Source: Delphinus delphis
Taxonomy: Eukaryota > Chordata > Mammalia > Artiodactyla > Delphinidae
DNA: 64,000 bases
Direction of reading: 5' to 3'
NCBI RefSeq assembly: GCF_949987515.2
Contig: NC_082684.1
Span: 16,173,701-16,237,700, forward strand
A program made the position numbers and the translations under genes. Within the stretch, counting starts at the first letter, position 1. Each line of letters starts with the position of its first letter. Positions 52,860 through 64,000 of the stretch are shown here, piece by piece. A model generated the notes under the pieces. It saw nothing but the letters and a program-made list of their open reading frames with translations, did not search any database and was not told the DNA's origin.

Positions 52860-52998
52860 AGATATGGGAACATATGTATATGTATAACTGATTCACTTTG
52901 TTATAAAGCAGAAACTAACACACCATTGTAAAGTAATTATACCCCAATAAAGATGTTAATAAAATAAAAAAAATAAAAAAAAAAAAAAAAAAAAAAAG
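52860..52998 (+). mobile_element. L1 3' end, sense orientation
   Basis: 'actgattcactttgttataa', 'gcagaaactaacacaccatt' and 'ataccccaataaagatgtta' followed by a long A-rich tail (52970-52997). A very short 5'-truncated L1. Confidence 0.9.
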
Positions 52999-53902
52999 AG
53001 TAGAAATAAATACATTACAAACAAGCAATGTATGTAAAGGTGGCAAGGCTATTATTTCTTTTATTTTTGCTATTTACATTGTATTTATGATTTACTCCGG
53101 TTTTCAGTGATGTTTTAAAATTGTGTCTGGAAAATCCCATCTAGAATCTGAGGGTGGTGGATGGAAATGGATGTGTGAGTCTCTGGACTCTCATTCAGTC
53201 CAATCAGAACAGCTTCCTTTTCATTTCTCTTATAGGTAGGGTTTCTATCTAGGCTTTTTAGGGCAGAAAGGGATGGGTTCCACAGCAAAAACATTTGGAA
53301 TACATTAGATAAAACTTTGCTCAAAGAATGCTGCTATTCATACTGATTTTGGCAATCTATTATAAAACATAGCTTATAGGCTTGTATAGTTTGGAGTATT
53401 ATTTGAATATATACTTACTTAAAAGTAAGCAATCTTATAGGTGATGGTCTAGGAATAGCACTAGAAAAACTAGATATAATATTGCGATAAATGCAAATGT
53501 GACTAACTAAGTTGTTCTCCTTCCTCTCTGTAAGAATAAGAAAGAATTTCAGGGTGATGAAACTCAAGATTGGTCTCCTAATAGAGAGCTTGGGAGTCTC
53601 AATCCTACTGAATCTTGAAAGTTGGTCTTTATTTACTATTAAGGATCTGTTCAGATTTCTTCCAGAGTGGAATTGATTCATTATTTGCCTCCTAAAAGAG
53701 CACATTAATTGGAAATTTCTTTAGTTCAGAAAAGCTAGAAAGTGAAAAGAGAACTTGTGAAAATCTTTGTTCTTTCTTATCTTAATTAATTCAACCAATG
53801 TTTATTGAGCACCTGCTACTATGAACCTGACAGTTCAGAGTGCTTGGGGGTATAGCAGTGGGTTTATGCATACCCATTCATCAAGAACTACTTCTGTTTT
53901 GA

Positions 53903-53965
53903 AACTAACACGGTATTGTGAAGCAATTATACTCCAATAAAGATCTATTTAAAAACAAAACAAAA
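53903..53965 (+). mobile_element. L1 3'-tail fragment
   Basis: 'gaagcaattatactccaata' then 'aagatct' and an (AAAAC)n tail. Only the last 60 bases of an L1. Confidence 0.8.
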
Positions 53966-54886
53966 CTAGTTCTGTTTTGAAATCTGAACCTCCTTCTCCT
54001 AGGTGAAATAATGTCTTTTCTCTTGTTTTATATTTTGGCAATCTATACATTTCAGTATACGCTACTCTCTGATTTTCTAGGACATTCTGTTAGTTTTAGT
54101 GTCCTGGTGAGTGTGTTTGCCACCTAATGGTGAGGACCCCATCTTGTGCTTTTTTTAGAGTCCTCATGGGGCCCAGATACAGAACTAAATACCAGAGTAG
54201 GCACTCTGTGCTTTGTTCATGTATTTCCTGTTACAGTTAGCTTGTTACTTTTAATCTGGTGGGTAGATAGTCCTACAGGCAGATTTTATTGCCTGTCCTG
54301 TGTATACCTATTAAAGACTTGAGGATAACAGCAGAATATTTCTTATTTCTACTTCTAGTATGGTACAAAATACTAAGAACTGTAATCTTTTCAGTAATGG
54401 CAGAATATTTAAAGACATTGGAAAATACTCAAAATAAACTAAGTTAAAGCATTTTATTTACCAAATGGTGTATTTAATTTGATCCTAATTTATTGTGTCT
54501 GCGTAAGAGAATTCATGAAAGAATGCATACCAGGGTAATAGTGGTTTTTTTGTGGGTAGTACTGCTCTGATTTTTTAAAAAATATTTCCACCCTTGCACC
54601 CAAATTTTCTATGGCTAAACATAATTTTAAATTCAGAGGGAAAATCCCTCTAAAACATTTTTACCTCTTCGTTTTTTTTTTTTTTTCTCCTTACATTCCC
54701 ATGAAGTGGATTATCTTAGTGATAATGCTTTTTTCCCCCCACACGGGGCACATTTCTATTGAGAAATAATATTGACACTATCATCCAGGATGCTGAGTTT
54801 GAAGACATTTTAGCTTTCTTCATTGTAATTCAGACGCTGAAAACTCATTTTTAACCTTTCCTATGTTCTGCTTCTCTCTCTGAAAG

Positions 54887-55017
54887 GTGTTAAGAAGAAT
54901 GCTGAACTATCAAGGTCTCCAGCAAGTGAAAATCATAGCGAGTGATAATCTCTGGGAGCCCATTTCTGCTTCTATGCTGGTTGACTCTGAGCTCTTGAGG
55001 GTGATTGATGTCATAGG
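54887..55017 (+). CDS. GALC: GALC exon 7
   Basis: 131 bases, phase 0 in, phase 2 out. Acceptor ctgaaag|GTG, donor ATAGG|gtaagg. Encodes [20 protein letters not shown], then [20 protein letters not shown] and DVI. The Asp at residue 248, site of a common human D248N variant, is the ancestral Asp here. Confidence 0.97.
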
Positions 55018-56419
55018 GTAAGGAATGTTTTACTTTGAAAACTAAGTTTCTGACTGCTTGCTGTGGATATTGACTGTGCCTTTGTTTTTGCCTGCTTCTC
55101 CCCATTTGATTATATTTTCAGAAGGTAGCTTTCTTGTATTTATTTAACCAAAGCATGTATAAATGATATTTCATTCCTTTTTTCTTTGAAATGTATATAC
55201 TTTGGGAATCTTTCTATGACAGTGGAATAATGTACTGGTAACTTAAAATATTGTTTTAATGTTTGGAGTAATAAAACATGGCTTTGTTTAGATTAAGGAG
55301 CAGAGTAGTGTTTACATTTTAGACATTATAAAGGCAGTGCTGTGAAATTAGTTCCTAACCCTCAGACTTCCTGTGCTTGGGCGTTCATGAACACTTAGGT
55401 AAATGGTATGATATGATCACTGACCGTGACTTTTGTCACATATCCTTATCAGTATGGCTTTGACCCTGCTCCTTAGTCCAGTTCTGCCTTTCAGCCTTTG
55501 GGGCCTTGACCTCACTGGGTTCCAGCAGTATTTTTTTTTTTTTAAGTGTATTTGAATTTTGTCTATCATGATAATGTATATAAACATTTGAAAAATAGAA
55601 TACATATATATGTGGAGTTTGTTCTTTATTCAGTGTGAAGGCTCTGCTTGAACTACGTGTGCTTTTTTTTTTAACGAAGAATTTTCAATGTGCACAAAAG
55701 TAGTCAGAATAATATGGTGGATATTCATGTTCCCAACATTCAGCCTCCATAACTATGAACCCATGAACAATTCTCCATTCACATGCCTATCCATTCCTCT
55801 TTTCTTCCTCCTCACATTATTTTGAAGCAAATCCCAGACATTATATTATTTCTTCCATAAAAACTTTACCATTTATCTCTCAAGATAAAAACTCTTTCAT
55901 TTCACCATAAATAATACCATTATCACAAGAAACTATGTGATGGTTTCTTGATATTATCAAATATCTGTTATTGTTATTTTATAGTTTTATTTGATTGAAT
56001 CTGGATCCAATTTAGATTCATACATTATGATTAGTTGATATCTAAGTCTCTTCTAATTTTTTGGTTCTTTCTCCATCTCTTTTTTTTCCTTTCATTTGTT
56101 GAAGAAACTGGATTGTTTGTCCTGTAAAGCTTCTCACAGTGTGGATTTTACTGATTTCATCTTTGTAGTTAAGTTTAAAATGCTCATCTATCCTGTTTCT
56201 TGTTAGAAATTTATAGAGGCGTGATTAGATTAGATTTAGGCTTATTTATTTATTTTTTTTTTGGCAAGAAAAGTAAAATGTATTTTAATATTTTATACAT
56301 TGAAATTAGAATGTAATTTTTGCCTTTATCATTAAAACTTGCATAAATAGGTCAAATCTTGAGGGAAAAAAGTTGTGTTGATCTTGAATATATTTGGCTA
56401 GGAAAAAATAAATGAAAGT

Positions 56420-57130
56420 GTGGGTTTCACTTTATTGATGTTGGTATCTTATGCAATGAATTCTCCTTTGAGTGCTGCTTTAGATCTATCTCATAGAGTC
56501 TGTTTTTTTTATCATTATTTTCTAATTTACTGCATTATGGTCATTTAATGCTGAATGTATTATTTAATTTTTTTCATAAACTTTCCCAAGGTCTTCTTTT
56601 TATCTTATTAGGGTATATTTTCTATCAGGATACGAGAACTGAGTGTATATTATCCACCTTACTGATTGCATTGTTTCACTCTTCTGTATTCTAATTATTC
56701 TGTTCACTTAAACTATCCAAGGTTACTAAGAGTGTTAGTTTCCTCTTATTAGTGAGTTTCTATTTTTCCTTTCAATCTCATGAAATTTCTGCTGTTTGAA
56801 AGTTGTTGCTGTGTTATTTGGTACATAGGTATTAGTAATGTTTTATCTTTATTATGGTTTGTAAATTATTATTAGAAAAAGTCATTCTCTGTCTCATATT
56901 ATGCTTCTTGGTTGAATTTCGCTTTGCATGTAACTAAGAGAGAACTCTGCCTTTTTTTTTTTTCATTTGTATTTGCCTGATAGAATCTTTGCCCATACTT
57001 TTATTCTTTACCTTTCAAGGTAATTTTGTTTTAGGTGTGATGCTGCATATAACATAGGTTTAGATTTTGTTCTGAAAATCTCCATATTTTAGTGAGTTTA
57101 ACTCATTTATATTTATTGATATACCTGAAG
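56420..57130 (-). mobile_element. old L1 ORF2 (endonuclease side) fragment, antisense
   Basis: 'gtgctgctttagatctatct', 'atttactgcattatggtcat', 'tcctcttattagtgagtttc' and 'ctgatagaatctttgcccat' parallel the antisense ORF2 text of the full L1 at 33.4-34.1 kb in order, with heavy divergence. Confidence 0.65.
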
Positions 57131-57174
57131 GTTTTGTTTTCTTTTCTACTGTGTTTTTCATTTAATGATTTGTA

Positions 57175-57175
57175 C

Positions 57176-57214
<39 letters not shown>

Positions 57215-57220
57215 ATAATA
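57175..57220. repeat. (TA)n microsatellite
   Basis: About 25 bases of pure alternating AT followed by interrupted TATATTTATA. Confidence 0.93.
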
Positions 57221-57349
57221 CACCCCCCACACACATTCTTTTGCTATGTGATTTGTTTTCTTTGCTCTTTTAAAATGAAGTGTCTTTTTTGTTATTTAAC
57301 AAGTTTTGATTCTATTGATTACATTTATGCTGATACCTTTATACCAGTA

Positions 57350-57557
57350 GCTCTCAACTGGGGATAATTTTGCCTCCTACAGAACATTTGTCAATAACTG
57401 AAAATATTTTTGACTGTCACTGGCGTAGGTGCTACTGGCATCTGATGGGTGGGGGGCCAGGGTTGCTTCTCAGCATCCTCCAATGCACAGGATAACTCCC
57501 CCACAACAAAGAATTATCCAGCCAAAATGTCAATAGTGCTGAAGTTGAGATCTGCTC
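57350..57557 (+). mobile_element. MER20 (hAT-Charlie)
   Basis: 'gctctcaactggggataatt', 'gtgctactggcatctgatgg', 'tcctccaatgcacaggataa' and 'caacaaagaattatccagcc' in MER20 order, almost full length. Confidence 0.8.
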
Positions 57558-57899
57558 TATATTAATAATCTTGGTTCTCTCTCTATTTAGATATTGTCTA
57601 GTTGTTTACTGTAATTAATATTAAAATTATTTTATAACCACTTCTTCCTCCCCCTCTCTCCTACAATGGAATTTTAATTACCAGAGTTTCTTAATCTTTG
57701 TGCTCTTACATGAGCATAAGCTTGTATGATCTTGATTTGTCAGCTGCAAGTTGTAATCTTTTACTCCCAGCTAACTGGCAAACGTAGTTTACATTTCACT
57801 TTCTTTCCTCTTATTTTGTGTCAACTATATTAGTTATACATTATTAGAAAATGTAATGTTTATATACTATTTAATTACCCTTTCTTTTAGTCAAGCTCT

Positions 57900-58620
57900 A
57901 CTGTTAAGCATATTCAGTGCTCACCTGTAAGTCTTTTGCTGAAGTATCTCCTTTAGTCTCTTGAGTGTCAGAAGCTTAATATCTGCTATATTTCTCAGAA
58001 AGTGCTAATGGAAACAATATTTCTTGAACTTTTACATGTTTATTACTATATATCTGTGGCCTTTAGACTCAAAGGACAGTTTGGCTGGGTATAAAATCCT
58101 TGACTCATATTTTCTTAATTCTTGAGTATCATAAAATTTGCTCCGTTGGTTACTTACATAAAATGTTGCTGTTGAGAATTCTGATGCCAGACTTATTTTT
58201 TCTTATAAATGACTTGGCATAATTCTGGTATGTCCAAAGTATATTTCTCCTTAACTTTAGAGTCTAGTACTTTTATACTGTTTACCATTTCCCAGTAAGT
58301 ATTGTACACCCTTTGAATATCTATATTTCAGTATTTTCTTTTTTCAGTAAGTTTTACTTAAATCTTAATTTAAATAATCATCCTGCTCCATTACTTTGGT
58401 TTTCTTTGTAGAAAGCCCAGTTACACATATTGGATCTCCTTTGCATATTGTCTTTATTCTATATTTCTCTCAATTTTTTTATCTCTTTATTTATTAGACA
58501 GTGTCTAATCTGTGTTCCTTCTACTTTAGTCTTCATTTCTAAAATGCTTTTTCTTTTTAAAATAATTATTCTGTAATTCTCTCACTTTAGTTTTACATAC
58601 CTCTGTTGTCTAATAATTTC
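57900..58620 (-). mobile_element. old L1 ORF1-side fragment, antisense
   Basis: 'caaaggacagtttggctggg' and 'tataaaatccttgactcata' are complements of the L1 region around ORF1. Compare the full L1 near 34.4 kb ('ctggacagagtaatcttggt'). Heavily diverged. Confidence 0.55.
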
Positions 58621-59384
58621 ATTTCCTTACAAATTATTAAGTATAACATACAAACACACACACATACATACATATAGAAGATCATAAGAGTATATCTTAA
58701 TGAATTATCATAAAGTGAACATACCTATACAAGTACCACCTAGGTCAGGGAATAGAAAATTATCAGTATCTGTGAAGCTCTCCTCTTGGAAATCTTTCTA
58801 AGCAGTAGCCTCTCATTTTGCACCAAAGGCAACTACTAATCTGACCTCTATCATCATAGACTAATTTTTCCTGTTTAAAAACTATTTAAATGGCATCTTA
58901 GAGTATCTGTTATTTTGGTCAACACTATATTTATAAGATTAAGTCATGTTGATTTTAATTACTGTTTCGAATTCAATTGTAGGAATATAACACAATTTAT
59001 CCATCTAGTCTTTGTTAAAGGTCATTTGGATTGTTTCCAATTTTTGACTCTTGCGGTACAATGGAATTTTGTTCAGGAGATGTTTATTCTGTGGCTCCCA
59101 TCTCCATAGAAAGAGTATGCCTCCCTGCCCCATTCATGTTGTGCTTGACCTGCTCTATGTTTGCAGATTTTTGTTTTGCAGTTACAGTACTTTCTGGGGT
59201 CTGCTTCCTCTGGGCCCCATTCTCCCTACTGTGTAAATGTTGTCTCTCCCTCATCCTAAGTGTTCCTGTCTTATTCAATTTGGATTCTAATTTAAGCAGC
59301 TTCTTCTTATGTCGAGACTCTACCGTTGCAGAAAGGATTGTTTGCTATCTATTTCTGAAATAGTTAAGGGTTTAAGCTTGTATT

Positions 59385-59690
59385 GCCCAATATGGTAACC
59401 ACTAGCCACTTGTGTTTATGGAGCACATGAAATATGGCTAGTCTGAATTTAGGTATGTTGTAAGTGTAAAGTATGCACTGGATTTTAGAGATGTAATATA
59501 AAAAAGTAAGTTATTAATAATTTTTATATTGATTTTATGTTGAGTGACAATATTTTGGATATATTGGGTTAAACAGTATATAATTAAAATTTCTCTTCTG
59601 CTTTTTAAAAAATGTAGCTACTGGAAGATGTAAAGTTATCTGTACACTTCACATTGTATTTCTATTGGACAAATCTGGTTTAAACTGTCA
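59385..59690. mobile_element. MER33-like DNA transposon remnant
   Basis: 'gcccaatatggtaaccacta', 'attttggatatattgggtta', 'aatgtagctactggaagatg' and 'catttgtatttctattggac'-like end; the same element as at 22865 in the same direction. Confidence 0.75.
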
Positions 59691-61436
59691 CAGTATTGTG
59701 TTTGATCTCTTAGTGAATTTACCGTTTTTGGCACTTGGCCCCAATTTCAAGCCTGTAAAGACATTTTCACTTTAGCCAGTTGTTCTCAATTCTTCCATTC
59801 AGGATAGAGTCTGCTGCTGGGGGGTGGTGAGTACCTGTTAGTCCCCTTTCACTTCCACTGTTTCCATATTCTGTCTGTTGATCCTGGCCAGTCCTGATGC
59901 TGCAAGGCTCCTGGGGATTCCCTGTCACCTAGATTTGATGCGGATATTGTCTGTGGGTTTTTACTTTCTGTCATCAGGTTGGTCTGTTTGGTTTCAGGAG
60001 GAGTACTGGGGGAGTTTCAGAAAGTGGACTACCATGGTCCACCTCATTCATAAGTTCTATTTTTCTTTTAATACACATATATTTTTCTGTTAGGATAAAC
60101 CTTGGTTTACTTTCATTGATCTTAATCTTGTCATTTAAAGTTTGAAAAATCATGCCATGAAATGATAGAGATGTTTTTGCCTAATTATATGCATTTAAAA
60201 AATTATATTCTTAAAGAACTTATACATTTTGTTGAACTATGGATCTGGACATTGGGAGAGACCTGGATTTTAGTATCAGTTCTGCCCCTCTTTTCTCAGA
60301 TCATTTGATAAATCAATCAGGTTTAAAATGTAACAGTTTCATTGTTTTTTGAATGAGGGATATGATACCTATTTCTGTAACTTTAAAAGAGATACTTTTT
60401 TAGATTTTAAAAATAGTGCATGCTCATTATAGAAAATTTGGAAAATGTAGAAAGCCATAGAGTTAGAACTCAAAATCTTAATATCTAGAGATCATTAATA
60501 ACATGATAGCATATTATTTTACAGGCTATTTTTTTTATATAAGTACTTTTTACCAGAGACACACCAAATGTACATTTGGCTGAGTGATAACTAGATGAGT
60601 CTTAAAAATAGTATTTGGTTGAGGTGTCAAAATCAAATATCATGACCATAGAATGAAGTTCTGGGATATAGAATAAATCTAAAATGTAAAAGTTTATTAA
60701 AATTATATAATTTCAAAGAACAATAGTCAGATTATCCAAGTTGGGAATTGTAGTACCAGAACAATAATTTCTTAACCCTGTTAGGTGCTGGCTTGCTCTT
60801 GGGGTCTCTGTTGTATATGTTTACAATACTGAATAGATGCCTGTTTTCAACTGAGTTCAGTGACTCAACAAAACCTTGGTGGAATCTCATTTTTTCCCTA
60901 ATTCTTTATATTCTTTATTATTTATCCATTTCTTCCTTATAAAATCCTGGAATGCCAAATTAATGTTGTGCCTTAATTCGTCTTTACTAGTATAATTAAT
61001 TCCCAAGTAGGATATTTTTTTCTTAAAAATTCATGATCTAAATGGAATTAAATAAGTAAAAACTAAAGGTTTTCACAATCATTCTTTTCATGTTATGAAT
61101 ACTACTACACCAAACCACAAAGATTAGAATTATGATATAATCCAATCTCTGTTATTCTGCTTGTATTATTGTTAATTTATTTGTAAATAGTTGTTGGCCT
61201 AGAAAGTATACATTCTTGTCCCTAAAGTTATTTGGTTCATGTGCTCTCTAATTCTTATACTAACTGGTGGTCTGTTTTCTATTTTCCATTTGAAATTTCT
61301 TAATTGTTTTTATATTCAATAATCAGTCACTTCCACAATCATCATTATGGCAGTATTTTACTCTTAGAACAGTAAATATACATTTATATTTAGGCTGACT
61401 CCTCTCAAATGCTAGAACAAGAGAGGGGTTCATTAG

Positions 61437-61627
61437 TCTGGGGCAGGGTTTCTCAACCTCTGCACTACTGATATTTTTCACCGGACAATCCTTTGTTGTT
61501 GGGACCTGTCACGGTGTTACAGGATGTTTAGCAGTATCTCTGGCCTCTACTCAGTAGATGCCAGTAGCAAATCCTGCCCTGCCCTGCCTTCTCCACCAGG
61601 CAAAAAGCATTCAAGTTGAGAACCACA
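61437..61627 (-). mobile_element. MER20 (hAT-Charlie), antisense
   Basis: 'ggtttctcaacctctgcact', 'aatcctttgttgttgggacc', 'ggatgtttagcagtatctct' and 'gcattcaagttgagaaccac' are complements of the MER20 copy at 57350. Confidence 0.8.
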
Positions 61628-62220
61628 CTGCTCTGGGATAATAACTTCTAGTTTTCCCAAGATTTATTCTTGTTATTCAAAGAAGAATTCTCTGTGCATT
61701 TTTGTTTTAGTGTTTTTGTTTTTGCCTGGGAATAAACAATAAATGCCTCTCTGTCTACGAGGAGTGGGAGCAGGGGAGGATATACTACATTACATAATAG
61801 ACCCATTAGTCTTATTTTTCGTTTCTTTCTTACTCCTTCCTTCCTACTGTCCAAGCTCTCTGTTTCCCCTGGGAAGTCTGAATCCTGTCTCCACCTCATT
61901 CATCTTTGGAGTGTTCTAGGCCTCTTCTGCTGCCTCTACCTGTCAACATCCTTCCCTCCATGTTATGGTTTCCAGAAAGAAATTTCTCATCCATTGCTAT
62001 CTTCCTTCCCATTCTGTGTGTTATAGGTTTATCTCATTCTAAGGGTGTTCTGAGACACAGGGTGGGAAGAGGATGCTTACAGTCTGACAGCAACCTGGAA
62101 GCTGCCCATTATTTTAAAATAGAAATCTTGGAGAAGATGTGTATTTTTATTCACTCAATAAATAGATATAAGTGCCATGTTCTGGCCTTTTTACATTTTC
62201 TCCCACCCTTTCTTTTCTAG

Positions 62221-62376
62221 AGCTCATTACCCTGGGACCCGTACAGTAAAGGATGCTAGGTTGACTGAGAAGAAACTTTGGTCTTCTGAAGATTTTAGCA
62301 CTTTAAATAGTGATGTGGGTGCAGGCTGCTGGGGTCGCATATTGAATCAGAATTATATCAATGGCTACATGACTGC
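62221..62376 (+). CDS. GALC: GALC exon 8 (nucleophile glutamate)
   Basis: 156 bases, phase 2 in and out. Acceptor ttttctag|AGC, donor ACTGC|gtaagt. Encodes [20 protein letters not shown], then [20 protein letters not shown] and [11 protein letters not shown]. Glu274 in SSEDFS (Glu258 in mouse numbering) is the catalytic nucleophile; Ser277 and Cys287 are also kept. Differences from human cluster in the [11 protein letters not shown] surface loop. Confidence 0.97.
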
Positions 62377-63321
62377 GTAAGTTATTAGAAACTTTTAAAG
62401 GTTTTTATTTTGAAAAATTTCAAAACACGATAAGTAGAAAAAAGTACAATGGACTTCCGTAGTCTCACAACCTAAATGCAATGATTTTAAACATTTGCCT
62501 TATTTCCTTCATCTATACCTAAGCTGTGTCAACTCAAAAAAAAAAAAAAAAAAAAAGCAAGAAGAAGCTGCAAGTAATAGAGCTTATTTGGGGTCTGATA
62601 TATTGTCTCAGATATGGTTAAGTTATCTCCCTGGCCTGATAATAGCTGTTTGTTCTTATGTTCTTTTATTCCCTTAAAATCACTTACTACTGAGACTGTT
62701 CTGTAAGGGCAAGCATTGTGGCCAGGCTTAGATCACAAAATGGCTTAGGCCTAAAATGGCTTCTCTTATGTCAAGAAAGTTATGTCTGGTTCTCTTCCTC
62801 TGGGGAACCCTTACCCTATTTGCCTACACCATCATTTGAACCCTGGCAGTCTGACTCTAAAAGTTCTCATTTGTAAAACTTTGCAACAGCTCAGAGTGAA
62901 GTTCATAAAATTATGTCTTGAAACTGGGGCATTTAGAATGCTGACCGTCAAAAGGAAAGCAAGTATGGATAAAGCCTTTATTTGTATTTGACTCACATTT
63001 GTGACATGTCTGGTACTGGTAGGTCATGATTCATCTTCTGGTTACACCATTCGTCAGTAAAACTGTACACCTCATATACATTTGTATTTTTTATTATATG
63101 ATTCACCATTAAAAATATTTAGATGCATCCAATACTTGATTTTTCAAAGTGTGGGTGAACTTTAGGCAACTTATGTTTTCTTGTTTTGGGTGGTAATTTT
63201 TTGTCATTTACATATGTTTGTGTAAACTCTGATAAGGTCTTTTTTACTATAGGCTTGTAGATATTTACATTTTTATTACAAGCTGCTTTGGTGTTTCATT
63301 TTTATCAAACAAATCTTTTAG
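62377..63321 (+). other. GALC: GALC intron 8
   Basis: 945 bases, GT-AG. Poly(A) tract of 21 bases at 62536-62556. Old LINE-like tail sequence just after the donor (about 62395-62500). Otherwise unassigned. Confidence 0.75.
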
Positions 63322-63446
63322 CACAATTGCTTGGAATTTGGTGGCTAGTTACTATGAACAGTTGCCATATGGGCGTTGTGGACTGATGACTGCTCAGGAG
63401 CCATGGAGTGGGCACTATGTAGTAGAAGCTCCTATCTGGATATCAG
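63322..63446 (+). CDS. GALC: GALC exon 9 (last exon in window)
   Basis: 125 bases, phase 2 in, phase 1 out. Acceptor cttttag|CAC, donor TCAG|gtatgg. Encodes [20 protein letters not shown], then [20 protein letters not shown] and S, ending the TIM barrel. Active-site Trp307 (Trp291 in mouse numbering) is present. The gene continues past the right edge; eight further coding exons are expected. Confidence 0.97.
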
Positions 63447-63619
63447 GTATGGTTCAGATTCCATCTCTCAATCCCTAACTTACTCTCTAAGAGACAAAGC
63501 AGAAAACACTTAGAGGGGATTATATGAACACTGTGTATGTGTGTGTGTGTGTTAGTTTTAAGTGTGTCTCTGTTTCAAGCAAGATTTGTCATAGTGTTTT
63601 GTAAGAACCTTTTGGGTAA

Positions 63620-63684
63620 CTGTATTCCATTCTCAATTATTCTATAACTAGACTACTTTCTGTATTCCATTCTCAATTATTCTA
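63620..63684. repeat. tandem duplication, 40-base period
   Basis: ctgtattccattctcaatta(ttcta) occurs at 63620-63644 and again at 63660-63684 without mismatch, so the duplication is fairly recent. Confidence 0.95.
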
Positions 63685-63900
63685 AGACCAGGCTTTTTTT
63701 TTAGTTGATGTATTTTTCTCAGAGTTTTGTAGTCATGACATTATGTAACCATGACATTATACTAAACTCAGGTTGTTATTTCAAAAATATGGAAATATTA
63801 AGTTGGATTTGTATATCCTGGTTGGTTAACCCCTTAAATGTTGAAATAGTTGGTCCCACATTATCTATGTGAACTAATGTACTTTTCTAATTTTGTCACT

Positions 63901-63930
63901 GGTTAATTGTGTCAATTAACACAATTAACC
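63901..63930. repeat. perfect hairpin, 12-base stem
   Basis: ggttaattgtgt-caatta-acacaattaacc: all 12 stem positions pair, 6-base loop. It is not part of a repeat that I recognise. Confidence 0.95.
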
Positions 63931-64000
63931 TCCCAAAATGGACAAGGAATATTGCTCAGTACATTTTCAGGACCAACTTTGGAGGTGCCCAATAAATACA

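Larger units (their letters stand above)
50725..54886 (+). other. GALC: GALC intron 6
   Basis: 4.2 kb, GT-AG. MIR-like at about 51165-51310. L2-like from about 51515 ('attcattcagtctgccagga', 'cacctagtttgtcaggcatt') and near 53790-53880. L1 tails at 52860 and 53903. The rest is unassigned. The minus-strand frame at 51576-51983 lies in the L2-like part and has no motif. Confidence 0.75.
55018..62220 (+). other. GALC: GALC intron 7 (7.2 kb)
   Basis: GT-AG. It is filled mainly with antisense L1M fragments (about 56420-57130 and 57900-58620), two MER20-like elements, MER33, a (TA)n tract and diverged LINE-like sequence at about 55655-56220 and 58640-59100. No exon or gene is seen. Short frames near 59031-59363 have no family signature. 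Confidence 0.8.
63447..64000 (+). other. GALC: GALC intron 9, start only
   Basis: Begins gtatgg. Contains a (TG)n run at 63532-63553, a 25-base direct repeat and a perfect hairpin; no exon before the window ends. Confidence 0.85.

Overview
The window is mammalian nuclear DNA, almost certainly from a cetacean. It has spliced genes, low gene density, one CpG island and many interspersed repeats. The diagnostic repeat is a young tRNA-derived SINE of the cetacean/hippo CHR type. It occurs six times with internal Pol III box-like motifs and clear target-site duplications. Cetartiodactyl-type L1 copies are also present. No bacterial, viral or CRISPR locus is present, and I found no previously undescribed multi-gene system.

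Two protein-coding genes are present, arranged head to head about 21 kb apart (start codon to start codon). GPR65 (TDAG8, a proton-sensing GPCR) is an intact single-exon coding sequence on the minus strand at 5552-6577. GALC (galactosylceramidase, the lysosomal hydrolase deficient in Krabbe disease) is on the plus strand. It starts in a CpG island near 27.2-28.0 kb, and its first nine coding exons (27585 to 63446) are in the window. The rest of the gene lies beyond the right edge. The nine exons join in frame into 344 codons plus one base, every intron is GT-AG, and every active-site residue expected in this part is present. From general knowledge, this GPR65/GALC head-to-head order matches human 14q31.

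Layout: 1-5.5 kb, 3' flank of GPR65 with an L1 tail and MIRs. 5.5-6.6 kb, GPR65 coding exon. 6.6-27.2 kb, intergenic DNA and GPR65 5' region, with an 18-bp minisatellite, L1 fragments, SINEs, several MaLR-type LTRs, MER5A and MER33. 27.2-28.0 kb, GALC CpG-island promoter and exon 1. 28-44.5 kb, GALC intron 1 (16.8 kb), including a near full-length antisense L1 (about 29.86-36.66 kb) that itself carries a SINE. 44.5-64 kb, GALC exons 2-9 separated by introns with MIR, L2, MER20, MER33, hAT and L1 remnants.

The two genes are neighbours rather than an operon. GALC acts in the lysosome on galactolipids, and GPR65 is a plasma-membrane acid sensor reported to respond to psychosine, itself a GALC substrate. 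The link is therefore metabolically suggestive, but nothing in the sequence shows co-regulation. Repeat family names were assigned by eye from remembered consensus patterns, so their boundaries are approximate.
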